Assembly: GCF_964026435.1 (NCBI RefSeq) | Contig: NZ_OZ032147.1 | Location: forward strand, 992,001-1,056,000 | Reading direction: 5' to 3' | DNA: 64,000 nt | Source: Rickettsia endosymbiont of Gonocerus acuteangulatus | Lineage (GTDB): Bacteria > Pseudomonadota > Alphaproteobacteria > Rickettsiales > Rickettsiaceae | Part shown: positions 19,567-29,117 of the stretch, in pieces | How the letters are laid out: each line of letters starts with the position of its first letter | Numbering within the stretch: the first letter of the stretch is position 1 | Notes under the pieces: generated by a model | Database searches by the model: none | What the model was told of the DNA's origin: nothing | Seen by the model: only the letters and a program-made list of their open reading frames with translations | Program-made: the position numbers and the translations under genes

Positions 19567-20632
19567 TGAAAATTCAAGGACTAAGTCGAACAAAACCTAT
19601 AAATTTTCTGCCCAAATTTCATTGGGGGTTTTATAACCAAAAATCTTTCTTGGCATGTTATTTAAAATCTCAGCAATATTGTCAAGACCTCTTTGTGTAA
19701 CGGTTGTAATATCTGTATTTTTAGGTAAAATTCTATGAATCATAGAATTCATTTTCTCCACTAGTGCTTTTTGTCTAGGGCGGTATGGATCACAAAAGAA
19801 AGTTTGAAACCCAGATAGTCTATAAGCAAGATGCCCTACAAACTCTTTGCCATTATCCATAGTAATAGTCTTTCTAACACTACTTGGCAGCGTTTTGATC
19901 TTTTTTAAAAACCCAGTGGTAACTATTTTAGCTCTCTTGGAGTTATTCAGCACTAAAATAATCTTTTGACTCTTTTTATCCACCAGCACACCGATATTCA
20001 TACTTTGATTACCTTTATGAAATGTAAGATCTGCCTCAAAATGTCCTACTTCTAGCTTTTGCATTGCTATTGCATCACGCTGATGTATTGAGATCCTTTG
20101 TGGTATAATGATCCTTTGATGCCTTGTCCCCCTTTCTTGCCTTTTATATCTTTTAGACGGTAAATAGCTATATAACTTTAATTTAGCTGCTACTGCAGAA
20201 GTGTAGACGAATCTATATATACTTTCTGTACTGATACAACAAGCTGTATTTTTGTCCAGTTTTAACTTTCCGGCTATAGCATCCGGTGACCATTTCTTGT
20301 GAATCATAGCATTTTTGATATAATTTAACAAAATAGGTAACTTCTCTATTTTTAATAACTCTTGCTGATGCATCCTTTTTTTATATTGTTCCTGAGCAAC
20401 ACAAGGCATATACTTACCTTTTACTTTATTTCTTTTTAGCTCCATACTAATAGTGCTTTTAGACCTCGTAAGATGTTGTGCTATCTTGTTAATACTGACT
20501 CCTAGGTCATACATTCTTTTTATTTCATATCTCTCTTCGCGAGATAAGTGTCTATATTTTCTGTTCATCATTACCTATTTAAAATCTTATTATTTTAAAT
20601 AAGTTTTGTTCTACTTACTTATAGTATTTTCA
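19567..20632 (-). mobile_element. IS30-family element, copy 1
   Basis: This is a 1066-bp element. The ends TGAAAATTCAAGGACTAAGT and, inverted, TGAAAATACTATAAGTAAGT share TGAAAAT and (A/C)TAAGTxGAAC. The AAT triplet is duplicated at both flanks. It is inserted in the membrane-protein pseudogene. Confidence 0.9.
19597..20571 (-). CDS. IS30-family transposase
   Basis: This encodes 324 residues. The N-terminal HTH (LSREERYEIKRMYDLGVSI, INKIAQHLTRSKSTIS) is typical of IS30. The catalytic core shows GHFEADLTFHKG (first Asp), TMDNGKEFVGH (second Asp) and RQKALVEKMNSMIHR (Glu region). It differs from the copy at 43871 by scattered substitutions (for example KGKYMPCVAQEQYKKRM against KDKYMPCIAQEKYENRM), so two IS30 sublineages coexist. 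Confidence 0.92.
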   Translation of the reverse strand: MMNRKYRHLSREERYEIKRMYDLGVSINKIAQHLTRSKSTISMELKRNKVKGKYMPCVAQEQYKKRMHQQELLKIEKLPILLNYIKNAMIHKKWSPDAIAGKLKLDKNTACCISTESIYRFVYTSAVAAKLKLYSYLPSKRYKRQERGTRHQRIIIPQRISIHQRDAIAMQKLEVGHFEADLTFHKGNQSMNIGVLVDKKSQKIILVLNNSKRAKIVTTGFLKKIKTLPSSVRKTITMDNGKEFVGHLAYRLSGFQTFFCDPYRPRQKALVEKMNSMIHRILPKNTDITTVTQRGLDNIAEILNNMPRKIFGYKTPNEIWAENL

Positions 20633-21757
20633 AATTACTAAAACTATGCTCTTTTCTATCTAAGAAATCGTGAGTATTCCTAAAATAATCCATTAAGATA
20701 AAATTGCATAATATTGGTAGAATTAATAAAATTACATAGGTAATATAATCATGTGATATTTTAGGTTTTTTATCAAAAAATGTATAATGTAATATAAGAA
20801 TTATCGAAGCAAAACTTGCTAGCCATGTTCCAATTTCTCTAAATAAAGGAAGCATTATAGCAATAGGTATAATTAGCTTTAAAGCTTTTTTCTTATCTTC
20901 TTCAAGGATATAAATAGCAAAGATAGTACCGAACATTAGCCCTATAGTACTATCATTATATATAGAGCGAAGCCCTGTTGTATATAGTACTACTGCACAA
21001 AGTATAGCAGAAAATAGTAAACCGGTCTGCCAAATTTTCTTATTGTAGGCTAAAGGAGCTAAGAACATTAAATGTAGTAAGAAATGAGCAAATAGCACAT
21101 TTCTGTCCGAGTAACCTGAAAGCGTTAACATAAAATAATGATAAACAGCGGCACCTCTTGGATAATGTGCATGCGTAAAATAATAGAGGTAAATGAAATT
21201 TGGCTTTCAAAAACTCCTGAATATAATAGTTCTTTAGTAAATATTCCCCAATGAGAAAAATCATCATAAGCATGCAGTGATGCTTCTCTGGTGTAGAGAA
21301 AAAAAGCAAAGATTACTAAAGTAAAAAAGAGAGATTCATAAGAAAATCTATGCTGATTTATAAATATACTGCTAATAAATGAAGAGTTATTAAACGAAGT
21401 TTTATTTGGAAAAGAGCAAGAGTATACTAATAATATACCGATGAAGTAAAGTAAATAGGTAGCAGCCATTAACAGATTTAGTATAGCACAGCAATATAGA
21501 ATCGTAACTAATATGCTAATTGTTATAGGTATCGCATGGTTTAATTTTATTTTGAAATATTTTGAGAAAAAGCATGAAAAGCCAAGAAAACTTAATATTG
21601 GTATAATAATCATTTTATTTCTAGCATTAATTGTAATTTAGATGTCATATAATAAGGATCAAAAGTTTAAATGTAAACTTTTCTATTGTTTTTAGCATGC
21701 AATTGACTATCTTTAATAGATATTAGTAATTTATTTTAATAAAGAATAATTATTTAT

Positions 21758-24385
21758 ATGGCAACAACAGACACATCCAAGCGTAGTAATAGTTTACGAA
21801 AAAGTTTAGAAAAAACTTTATCTTCTTCTAGTGCTAACAAATTATTCAAGAGTGCAATTAAAGATTTATCATCTTCAAAAAGCTTGAGTTTTAAAACGCT
21901 TTTACTTGGAGCAAAATTTGTCTTAACTAATCCTGTAAATACTTATAACCTTATCAAGCTTGCTAACTCTTCTGATACATATCTTGATCCGGAATTTCAA
22001 AAATCACTCCTTGAGAAAAAACCAATATGGGAATTTTTAAAAAGTAATGCTGAGAATTTACCTAAAATAGGGCAGATACTTGATAAAGCTGGATTTAAAG
22101 AATTTCAAGAAGGTAGTTTCTTAGATCAGAAAGGTTTGTATATATTAAAAGAAAGTTTTAAAAATGATAGCGTACTTGATCAGCTTAAAGAAGTTGCAAT
22201 TGAAGTAAAGAAAGAAGAACCTGATTGGACCAAAGTAGCTTCTAACACTTTGGATTTGCTTACCAAAGATAAAAACTTTGAAAAGTTTTTTAATGAAAAA
22301 GGAAAAAACATTGCAGATTATATAAGAACTGGAGCAACTGAAATATTACCAAGTGATTATGTCAATACCTTTGATGATATATTACAAAAACCGGAAAATA
22401 AGCAAAGCTATGCAGAAGTGCAAAAAATCTTTGATAAAAATCCTGCTTTAAAGCAAGAAGTTGCTGAAAATATAGATAATTTGAGGTCTTTAAAGGAATT
22501 TAATAACCTAAGTCCTGAAAAACAGACAGTACTAAATAGCTTTGTAGCAGATGCTAAACAGCAGGCTAAACCTGCCTTGAAAGAGTATTTTGAAAATTAT
22601 AGAATTGATCCTAAAGTTTTAAGCACTGTCCCTAGTTTATTAAATGAAATTCCTAAAATAAAAGAAGTTTTTGATACTCTTAATGATCCAAATCAAGGGT
22701 TAATGATAGCTATTGAAAAAACTTTAGAAATGACTAAAGACAATAAAGATTTAAGAGATTTCTTTGCGAATAATAAAGAATTTTTACCAAATGCAGCTTT
22801 AGGCATTATTAAAAATAATTCTGATTTGCAAAAAATGACCAGAGATTATAATTTTGATAAACAAATGCTTAATATAGTCGGCGAAATGATGTCAAAGCCT
22901 GAAATGGCACATGATATTATGTTAGATGTAAATAAAGGTGACTATATGAGCGTGACAAATAGTTTAATCTCAGCTCTCAATGATCCTTCGTTTAAATTAA
23001 AAGATACATTAGTGCAGCAAAGTAAAGATAGCTTATTTGATAATTTATTAAAAGGTATAGTTGACGTAGATGTAAAAGATAGCGGTGTCATTAAACAGCA
23101 ACTTGAAAATTATGGTCTACAAACAGAAGATGTTATAAAGCTTAGCAAAGTGATGCCTTTATTGCTTGATAAGCCTGAGTCATTACAAAAAGTTTTTAGT
23201 GGCTTTATTAAAGGTGATTATACCGGAATTGCAAAAGAGCTAATTACTTTAACGAAAGACAATCCTGAAATTCAACAATATTTAAATGATAATAAAAAAA
23301 TATTCGCAAATATTATGGATAAAACTTTAGAAGTAGTAGCTGGAGTAGGAAATCTTGATAAAGAAAAAATATATAATATTTTGCCATCAATGTTAAATCA
23401 TCCTGATGAATTAGTTAAAATTATTGAAGGGGTTGAAAATAGTAATTATACCAATGCTGCTAGTAGTTTATATAATCTAGCACAAAAAACAAATTACTTT
23501 GAAGGTCAATTACCAAGTCTTGCAAAAGCGGGAGTGAAGATAGGATTAAACTATGTAGCTGGGAAAGTAATAAATATATTTAGTGATGCTCAACAACCAT
23601 TAGAAGAAAGTAAAATTACAGATAAAAATATCCTTATTGATCAGGCTATTGATAAGGTATTTTTGCAAGCTAAGTCGGAAAACAAGCAAAATTTACCTAA
23701 TAAAAAAGAATTTGCTAACGAAGTAAAAACAATATGTAAAGAAAATCCAGAACTTGAAAATTATATTGTAGAAAAGCTAAGTTCAAAGCCGATTAGTAGT
23801 GTAGGGGACGTTTCTACTCCAAAAACGAATCAATATAGCCATATTTCAGAACATATAAATTCTCCGATGCAAGTGCTGAATCCTTTATATGAAAATTTAG
23901 TAAATAAACAAGATATAAAGGTAGGACTCTTAGCAAATATGCTAAGTGAACAAGTTTCGCAAAAGCTATTTGATAGAGGGGATAATAGGGGAGAAGATTT
24001 TCATATGATTAATCAGACCTTAAAACAAGTAATTTCCGAGCATATTAAAGAAAATCCAAATATTGTAGATCATTTTTCAAAACCTAAAAATCAAGAAAAG
24101 CTAATAAACAATATTGCAAATACTTTAAACGCTAAATCTAAATATACATGGGCTGGTCTTGCTACTGGTGGGATTTATCTCCCAAAAGAGATTTTCAATA
24201 ACGAATTAAAAGATAATTTAAAAGCTGAATTTAAAAATAATTTTCATTCAAATACTTTAGCTGAAGCAAAGAATATGACTTCAAATTTAAGGGAACAAAT
24301 AGTTATAAACACTAGTCATAAATTAAGTCCTTCCTCCAACTCTCCTATTATACATAATAAAAATACGCAAGAAAAACAAAGATAA
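21758..24385 (+). CDS. Large helical-repeat protein of unknown function
   Basis: This encodes 875 residues with no signal peptide or clear membrane segment, and a Ser-rich basic start. From about residue 200 to 640 it contains at least four degenerate helical units of 100-130 residues of the form (L/M)LxxPxxLxKxxxGxxxxDY followed by TKDNxxxxxFLxxNK. Examples are LLDKPESLQKVFSGFIKGDY, MLNHPDELVKIIEGVENSNY and MMSKPEMAHDIMLDVNKGDY. The C-terminus is hydrophilic. I do not recognise the family. A scaffold or secreted effector is possible. It is intact despite the ruined locus upstream. Confidence 0.8.
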   Translation: MATTDTSKRSNSLRKSLEKTLSSSSANKLFKSAIKDLSSSKSLSFKTLLLGAKFVLTNPVNTYNLIKLANSSDTYLDPEFQKSLLEKKPIWEFLKSNAENLPKIGQILDKAGFKEFQEGSFLDQKGLYILKESFKNDSVLDQLKEVAIEVKKEEPDWTKVASNTLDLLTKDKNFEKFFNEKGKNIADYIRTGATEILPSDYVNTFDDILQKPENKQSYAEVQKIFDKNPALKQEVAENIDNLRSLKEFNNLSPEKQTVLNSFVADAKQQAKPALKEYFENYRIDPKVLSTVPSLLNEIPKIKEVFDTLNDPNQGLMIAIEKTLEMTKDNKDLRDFFANNKEFLPNAALGIIKNNSDLQKMTRDYNFDKQMLNIVGEMMSKPEMAHDIMLDVNKGDYMSVTNSLISALNDPSFKLKDTLVQQSKDSLFDNLLKGIVDVDVKDSGVIKQQLENYGLQTEDVIKLSKVMPLLLDKPESLQKVFSGFIKGDYTGIAKELITLTKDNPEIQQYLNDNKKIFANIMDKTLEVVAGVGNLDKEKIYNILPSMLNHPDELVKIIEGVENSNYTNAASSLYNLAQKTNYFEGQLPSLAKAGVKIGLNYVAGKVINIFSDAQQPLEESKITDKNILIDQAIDKVFLQAKSENKQNLPNKKEFANEVKTICKENPELENYIVEKLSSKPISSVGDVSTPKTNQYSHISEHINSPMQVLNPLYENLVNKQDIKVGLLANMLSEQVSQKLFDRGDNRGEDFHMINQTLKQVISEHIKENPNIVDHFSKPKNQEKLINNIANTLNAKSKYTWAGLATGGIYLPKEIFNNELKDNLKAEFKNNFHSNTLAEAKNMTSNLREQIVINTSHKLSPSSNSPIIHNKNTQEKQR

Positions 24386-24460
24386 TAATATCTATATAAT
24401 ACTTGACTAATATACTAGGATATTTTATTGTAATGCCAATATTTATTGGTAAATAATCCT

Positions 24461-24880
24461 ATGATGCTAACGACAAAAGGTAGGTATGCCGTAATGGCGA
24501 TATTAGAGATGGCTTCAAATGTAAGCGATGAGCCTATAACTTTGAATGAAATTTCTTTAAAACAAAATATATCACTTAATTATTTAGAGCAAATATTTTC
24601 TAAACTTAAAAAAGCCAATTTAGTTAAGGCTATTAGAGGTCCAAATGGGGGATATATCTTAATAGGTAAATTAGAAGAAATAAAAATTTCTAATATTATG
24701 GATGCTGTAAATGAAAACTTCATAATGACCGGTTGTTACAAAAAATCGATAAAAAATTGTGCCTCGAGTACAATGAAATGTAATTCACATAAATTATGGA
24801 AAGGTCTTGGTAAGCATATCAGAGATTATTTTGAGAATATTTCAGTTAAAGATGCTTTAAACCTGAATTTAAATATATGA
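24461..24880 (+). CDS. iscR: Rrf2-family regulator IscR
   Basis: This is a winged-helix iron-sulfur sensing repressor of the isc genes. The start chosen is ATG 24461 (MMLTTKGRYAVMAILEMA), the canonical IscR N-terminus; a TTG five codons upstream also keeps the frame. LNYLEQIFSKLKKANLVKAIRGPNGGYIL is the recognition helix and wing. Three cysteines and a histidine (GCYKKSIKNC, KCNSH, residues about 90-110) are the likely [2Fe-2S] ligands, with spacing wider than in E. coli IscR. It overlaps the first cysteine desulfurase by 4 bases, so it leads the operon and is probably autoregulatory. Confidence 0.92.
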   Translation: MMLTTKGRYAVMAILEMASNVSDEPITLNEISLKQNISLNYLEQIFSKLKKANLVKAIRGPNGGYILIGKLEEIKISNIMDAVNENFIMTGCYKKSIKNCASSTMKCNSHKLWKGLGKHIRDYFENISVKDALNLNLNI

Positions 24881-25995
24881 TATATCTAGACCATAACTCT
24901 ACTACTTCTATTGCACCAAAGGTTAAGGAATATGTAATAAGCTTGATGGATAAGGAGCTTAATCCTTCATCTGCTCATAGTTCAGGTAGATTTGCTAAAA
25001 ATATTATAGAAACAGCACGTTCTCAAATAGCAACAGCTTTAGCTATATCAACATCATCTAGGGAATATGATATTACTTTTACTTCTTCAGGAACTGAAAG
25101 TAATAACTTAATAATGAAAAATTTTTATGACGGTGATATTTTCATTTCTGCTATTGAACATTTATCGATCTATAACCATATAAAACAAGCTCCAAATATT
25201 AAGATAATAAGAGTTGATAAGCAGGGGATAGTTGATCTTGAGTATTTAGAGGAGTTATTAGTACAAAGTGCAGCTTCTAAAAAACTAGTATCTGTAATGA
25301 TGGCTAATAATGAAAGTGGAGTGCTACAAGATATAGATAAAATAAGTGAGATAGCTAAAAAATATGATGCAAGATTTCATAGCGATTTAGTACAAGCTTT
25401 TGGTAAAATATCAACAAATATCAAAGTGTTAGGGTTAGATTTTGCTACAATTTCAGGGCATAAAATAGGAGGCGGGCAGGGAGGAGCTGCTTTGATTTCT
25501 ACTTCTCGCTTTCCGCTTACTCCAATAATCATAGGAGGTGGACAAGAAAAGTCAGTACGTTCAGGCACTGAAAATGTTTTAGCAATTGCAGGATTTGGCT
25601 TAGCAGCTGAATTAATGAAAGAAAATATCATAGAGAATTATGCAAAACTCAGAAGCTTACAAGAAGTTTTAGAGAAAAAATTAAAGAAATACCAAAGCAT
25701 AAATATTATTAGCGAAAACGCAAAGAGATTACCTAATACTACATTGTTTACTGTGCCAGGTACAGACGCTCAGATAAAACTGATCGGTTTTGATTTACGA
25801 AATATTTGTGTTAGCTCCGGTTCTGCCTGCTCATCAGGTAAAATATCTAAATCGCATGTGCTAACTAATATGGGGCTAGATGAAGAAGAAGTAAAATCGT
25901 CTATTAGAGTGTCTTTAGGCTGTAATAATACGGTTGATGATATAAAGGCGTTCATGAGGGCTTTTAAAGAAGTGCACAATGTCATTCCTGCGTGA
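24877..25995 (+). CDS. Cysteine desulfurase (NifS/IscS-like, first copy)
   Basis: This is a PLP enzyme that removes sulfur from cysteine. It has 372 residues. The PLP lysine is in TISGHKIGGGQGGAAL (about residue 197). The persulfide cysteine is in SSGSACSSGKISKSH (about 315). It starts within the end of iscR. The last residues NVIPA and the stop TGA are supplied by a palindromic repeat that begins GTCATTCCTGCG at 25981, so the natural C-terminus has been replaced. It is shorter than IscS (about 404) and may serve as an accessory desulfurase beside the second copy. Confidence 0.93.
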   Translation: MIYLDHNSTTSIAPKVKEYVISLMDKELNPSSAHSSGRFAKNIIETARSQIATALAISTSSREYDITFTSSGTESNNLIMKNFYDGDIFISAIEHLSIYNHIKQAPNIKIIRVDKQGIVDLEYLEELLVQSAASKKLVSVMMANNESGVLQDIDKISEIAKKYDARFHSDLVQAFGKISTNIKVLGLDFATISGHKIGGGQGGAALISTSRFPLTPIIIGGGQEKSVRSGTENVLAIAGFGLAAELMKENIIENYAKLRSLQEVLEKKLKKYQSINIISENAKRLPNTTLFTVPGTDAQIKLIGFDLRNICVSSGSACSSGKISKSHVLTNMGLDEEEVKSSIRVSLGCNNTVDDIKAFMRAFKEVHNVIPA

Positions 25996-26104
25996 GGCTT
26001 GCCCGCGTGGATTCTTTCCCCTCTGTGTCATCCCGTAGTCAAGCAACTAGATGACACCGAGGGTGTTTTTCGATCCACGCTGGCAAAGCCGCCACGGGAT
26101 GACA
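25981..26104. repeat. Composite palindromic repeat overlapping the first desulfurase stop codon
   Basis: GTCATTCCTGCG at 25981 begins inside the coding region. GTCATCCCGTAGTCAAGCAA, CTAGATGACACCGAGGG and CCGCCACGGGATGACAC follow, so the stretch is a mosaic of two palindromic families. It fills the gap before the second desulfurase gene. Confidence 0.7.
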
Positions 26105-26141
26105 CAAAAATAAAAAACAAATTTTTAATACTCACAATTAT

Positions 26142-27374
26142 ATGAACACACAATTAAACAATTTAATCCTGCCAATATATATAGATTATCAGGCAACGAC
26201 TCCGTTAGATCCACGTGTGATGGAAGCGATGCTGCCATATTTTACTACCAAGTTTGGCAATCCTCATTCACGTAGCCATTCTTTTGGTTGGGAAGCTGAA
26301 AACGCTGTAGAAGAGGCAAGAAGTGATATTGCAAAGCTAATAGGGGCTGAAGCTAAGGAAATCATTTTTACGTCTGGTGCGACTGAGTCCAATAACCTTG
26401 CTATAAAAGGTATAGCAAAATTCTATGGCAATAAAAAGAACCATATTATTACAGTAGTTAGTGAACATAAATGCGTCCTCGATGCTTGCAGGCATTTAGA
26501 GCAGGAAGGGATAAAAGTCACCTACTTACCGATCAAACCTAATGGAATAATCGATTTAGAGGTTTTAAAAAATGCTATAACTGATCAGACTATGTTAGTA
26601 TCAGTTATGGCGGTAAATAACGAAATAGGAGTAATTCAGCCTTTAAAGGAAATTGGAAAAATCTGTCGTGAAAAAGGGGTTTTCTTTCATTCTGATATTG
26701 CACAAGGATTCGGTAAAATTCCAATCGATGTGAATGAATGCAATATTGACCTTGCCAGTATCTCAGGGCATAAGATTTATGGTCCAAAAGGTATAGGTGC
26801 TTTGTATGTTAGAAAAAAACCTCGTGTGCGTATCACTCCGCTAATAAACGGTGGTGGTCAAGAGCGTGGTATGCGTTCCGGTACACTGCCAACTCCTTTA
26901 ATAGTAGGGCTTGGCACAGCTGCTAATATCGCTTATAATGAGATGGAAAAAGATACCAAGCATGTAAATCACTTATTTGATAAGTTTTTAAATTCTATAA
27001 ACAATCAAATTTCTGAAGTTTATTTAAATGGTGATAAAGATCAAAGATATAAAGGCAACTTAAATTTAAGCTTTGCAGGAGTAGAGGGCGAGTCAATCAT
27101 TCTTGCTATTAAAGATTTAGCGGTTTCTTCCGGTTCGGCTTGTACTTCAGCCTCGCTTGAACCATCATATGTATTGCGTTCTATGGGAGTTGATGAAGAA
27201 CTTGCCCATACTTCAATTAGATTCGGTATAGGTAGATTTACTACCGAGCAGGAAGTAGATTATGCAGTAAAGTTAATATGCTCAAAAATCAATAAGCTAC
27301 GGGACTTAAGCCCGCTCTGGGAAATGATGCAAGAGGGGATTGATTTGAAGAAAATTAAATGGGCTACGCACTAA
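26142..27374 (+). CDS. iscS: Cysteine desulfurase IscS
   Basis: This is the main PLP-dependent sulfur donor for iron-sulfur cluster assembly on IscU. It has 410 residues, the full IscS length. The PLP lysine is in [18 protein letters not shown] (about 212). The active-site loop is [21 protein letters not shown] (Cys about 334). The C-terminal [17 protein letters not shown] is the IscU-docking tail typical of IscS. It lies in the order iscR, nifS-like, iscS, iscU, iscA. Confidence 0.96.
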   Translation: MNTQLNNLILPIYIDYQATTPLDPRVMEAMLPYFTTKFGNPHSRSHSFGWEAENAVEEARSDIAKLIGAEAKEIIFTSGATESNNLAIKGIAKFYGNKKNHIITVVSEHKCVLDACRHLEQEGIKVTYLPIKPNGIIDLEVLKNAITDQTMLVSVMAVNNEIGVIQPLKEIGKICREKGVFFHSDIAQGFGKIPIDVNECNIDLASISGHKIYGPKGIGALYVRKKPRVRITPLINGGGQERGMRSGTLPTPLIVGLGTAANIAYNEMEKDTKHVNHLFDKFLNSINNQISEVYLNGDKDQRYKGNLNLSFAGVEGESIILAIKDLAVSSGSACTSASLEPSYVLRSMGVDEELAHTSIRFGIGRFTTEQEVDYAVKLICSKINKLRDLSPLWEMMQEGIDLKKIKWATH

Positions 27375-27390
27375 TGCTCTTTTGCTTTTA

Positions 27391-27486
27391 AGAATTGCTC
27401 TTTCATTTTATTAGGGATTCGTGTGCTCACGTACTACTTGTACGCTCCGCTCACTCACCGATCAAAATAAAATTCAATTCTCAAAA
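27391..27486. repeat. Palindromic repeat (GCTCACGTA ... TACG ... TCCG family)
   Basis: AGAATTGCTC at the left and CAATTCT at the right frame GTGCTCACGTACTACTTGTA and CGCTCCGCTCACTCACCG. A related unit is at 55763-55872. It is intergenic between iscS and iscU. Confidence 0.55.
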
Positions 27487-27534
27487 TCATGCGAGCATCT
27501 ACACAAAAATAGAATCATGAATTAAGGAATAACA

Positions 27535-27930
27535 ATGGCTTATAGCAAAAAAGTAATAGATCATTATGAGAATCCTCGTAATGTTGGGTCGCTTGATAAA
27601 GAGAAGAAAAACGTCGGTACGGGATTAGTTGGAGCTCCGGCATGTGGTGACGTGATGAAGTTACAAATCGAGGTTGACGATAACGGCATTATTACGGACG
27701 CAAAATTTAAAACATTCGGCTGTGGTTCAGCTATTGCCTCAAGTTCTTTAGTAACAGAATGGGTAAAAGGTAGATCAATAGACGATGCTGAAGAGATTAA
27801 AAACACTGAAATTGCAAAAGAATTATCATTGCCACCGGTAAAACTTCATTGTTCACTTCTTGCTGAAGATGCTATAAAAGCAGCTATAGCTGATTACAAG
27901 CTTAAAAAAGAAAATAAAAAAGACTCCTAA
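27535..27930 (+). CDS. iscU: Iron-sulfur cluster scaffold IscU
   Basis: This is the scaffold on which [2Fe-2S] clusters are built. It has 131 residues. The three ligand cysteines are in GAPACGDVMKLQ (about 37), FGCGSAIASSS (about 62) and KLHCSLLAEDAI (about 105), with the conserved Asp after the first Cys. LPPVKLHCS provides the HscA-binding LPPVK motif. It sits 4 bases before iscA. Confidence 0.97.
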   Translation: MAYSKKVIDHYENPRNVGSLDKEKKNVGTGLVGAPACGDVMKLQIEVDDNGIITDAKFKTFGCGSAIASSSLVTEWVKGRSIDDAEEIKNTEIAKELSLPPVKLHCSLLAEDAIKAAIADYKLKKENKKDS

Positions 27931-27933
27931 AAC

Positions 27934-28269
27934 ATGAAGAAAAACGTTATTTCATTAACTGATTCAGCTGCAAAACAAGTGCGGTTATTGATAGAAAAAC
28001 GTAATAAGCCTACATATGGAATTAGGGTAGGCGTTAGGTCAGGCGGTTGTGCTGGTCAAACTTATTATGTTGAGTATGCCAACAATAAAAACCAATTTGA
28101 TGAGGTGGTTGAAGAAAAAGGCGTGCGAATCCTAATCGATCCAAAAGCATTGATGTATATATTAGGCTCTGAAATGGATTATATAGAAACGAAATTCAAA
28201 TCCCAATTCACTTTTACCAATCCTAACGAAAAAGCTAATTGCGGTTGTGGCAAGTCTTTTAGCGTGTAA
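27934..28269 (+). CDS. iscA: Iron-sulfur assembly protein IscA (HesB/A-type)
   Basis: This encodes 111 residues. The A-type carrier cysteines are in RSGGCAGQTYYVEYA (about 43) and the C-terminal NCGCGKSFSV (Cys-Gly-Cys). It follows iscU by 4 bases, so the two share a transcript. The last 19 bases of the gene, through its stop, recur exactly at 29452-29470 after a toxin-antitoxin unit. hscB, hscA and fdx are not in the window next to it. Confidence 0.95.
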   Translation: MKKNVISLTDSAAKQVRLLIEKRNKPTYGIRVGVRSGGCAGQTYYVEYANNKNQFDEVVEEKGVRILIDPKALMYILGSEMDYIETKFKSQFTFTNPNEKANCGCGKSFSV

Positions 28270-28270
28270 T
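28252..28270. repeat. Direct repeat, left copy (iscA 3' end)
   Basis: The 19 bases AAGTCTTTTAGCGTGTAAT at the 3' end of iscA are repeated at 29452-29470. Similarity extends with gaps about 30 bases further upstream. The pair brackets the toxin-antitoxin unit. Confidence 0.85.
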
Positions 28271-28333
28271 CCCACTTGATTAATTACCCACTATGTATTA
28301 TTATATAAGTTATAACAAAGAATATTAATTTAT

Positions 28334-28627
28334 ATGACCCAATCATGTATATTAAAGCCTGATACGAAAGGAAGGATAACACTTGGTAAACTCGCTAAAG
28401 GAGTAAGTAGCTTCCATGTTATTATTAATAGTAAAAAGGGACAAATTATTTTAGAGCCCTATACCGAAATCCCTTTAAAAGAAAGTTGGCTATTTAATAA
28501 TAAAAAAGCTTTAGAACAGCTAAATAATGGGATTAAAGGCTCAGCTAAAGGGCAAGTAAAATATATAGAAGACTTCAGTAAATATTTAAATCTCTTTTGG
28601 GTATATTCCCCGCCGCTTGCGGCGTAA
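28334..28627 (+). CDS. AbrB-like antitoxin with C-terminus altered by IS200
   Basis: This encodes 97 residues. The N-terminal 45 residues (LKPDTKGRITLGKL, FHVIINSKKGQIILEPY) resemble a swapped-hairpin SpoVT/AbrB DNA-binding antitoxin. A helical toxin-binding tail follows. IS200 is inserted after codon 86, so the last residues LFWVYSPPLAA come from the element. Without IS200 the frame would end KYLNDDL and overlap the toxin start (ATGA-type junction). The antitoxin is probably still functional because only three residues are lost. Confidence 0.65.
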   Translation: MTQSCILKPDTKGRITLGKLAKGVSSFHVIINSKKGQIILEPYTEIPLKESWLFNNKKALEQLNNGIKGSAKGQVKYIEDFSKYLNLFWVYSPPLAA

Positions 28628-29116
28628 TATGGCGGAATGAGCAAATATATACATAAAAGTCATAATGTTACGGTACTGCTGTATCACATGGTATTTCCAG
28701 CAAAATATCGCCGAGCAGTGTTTGACGTATCAGTTGATCAAGTATTACGAGAAATATGTTTAGAGATAGAAAAGAGATATCAAATAAAATTTTTAGAAAT
28801 AGGGGTTGATGAAGATCATGTCCATTTTTTGGTACAATCTGTACCAACCTATAGCGTAACAAAAATAGTAACAACAATTAAAAGTGTTACAGCTCGTCAA
28901 ATATTTAGACAGTGTCCACAGGTAAAGAAACAATTATGGGGTGGAGAATTTTGGACTGATGGATATTTTACGAGTACGGTAGGTAAGCATGGAAATGAGA
29001 ATATGATAGGAAAATACGTAAAAAACCAAGGCAAGGAATATCAGAAACTGCATGAGGATCATCAGCTAGCTTTCTTCTAAAATACCCCGCTGCTTGCGGC
29101 GGGGATTACTTTTATT
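28592..29116 (+). mobile_element. IS200/IS605-family element, copy 2
   Basis: This is a 525-bp element with the same boundaries as the copy at 8761 and again placed directly 3' of TTAAAT with no target duplication. It splits the antitoxin from its toxin. Confidence 0.93.
28637..29080 (+). CDS. tnpA: IS200-family HUH (Y1) transposase TnpA
   Basis: This encodes 147 residues, identical to the protein at 8806. HVHFLVQ is the HUH motif, and the KYVKNQ helix carries the catalytic Tyr. Confidence 0.92.
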   Translation: MSKYIHKSHNVTVLLYHMVFPAKYRRAVFDVSVDQVLREICLEIEKRYQIKFLEIGVDEDHVHFLVQSVPTYSVTKIVTTIKSVTARQIFRQCPQVKKQLWGGEFWTDGYFTSTVGKHGNENMIGKYVKNQGKEYQKLHEDHQLAFF

Positions 29117-29117
29117 G

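Larger units (their letters stand above)
17728..21613 (-). pseudogene. Large polytopic membrane protein, broken by IS4-like, MITE and IS30 insertions and frameshifts
   Basis: Read from ATG 21613, the first frame carries several membrane helices and HAYDDFSHWG. It shifts near 21170 into HYPRGAAVYHYF and further helices to 20633. IS30 (19567-20632) follows, then a short coding stretch with another frameshift near 19435. The MITE (19268-19392), a segment rich in hydrophobic residues, and IS4-like copy B (18086-19195) come next. The final part runs to the stop at 17728, with EEAIRAASLLRYLGCYVLAIG. D-(D/E)-FSHW followed by YPRG is seen in membrane glycosyltransferase/polymerase-like proteins, so a surface polysaccharide role is a guess. 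The gene is certainly non-functional. Confidence 0.7.

Noticed and set aside
8837-28877. A 69-residue frame antisense to IS200 transposase (8837 and 28668)
   Set aside because: It is a shadow frame on an identical element, with no independent coding evidence.
29094-29117. TTG start of the toxin inside IS200
   Set aside because: The codons belong to the IS200 end. ATG 29118 overlaps the original antitoxin end when IS200 is removed.
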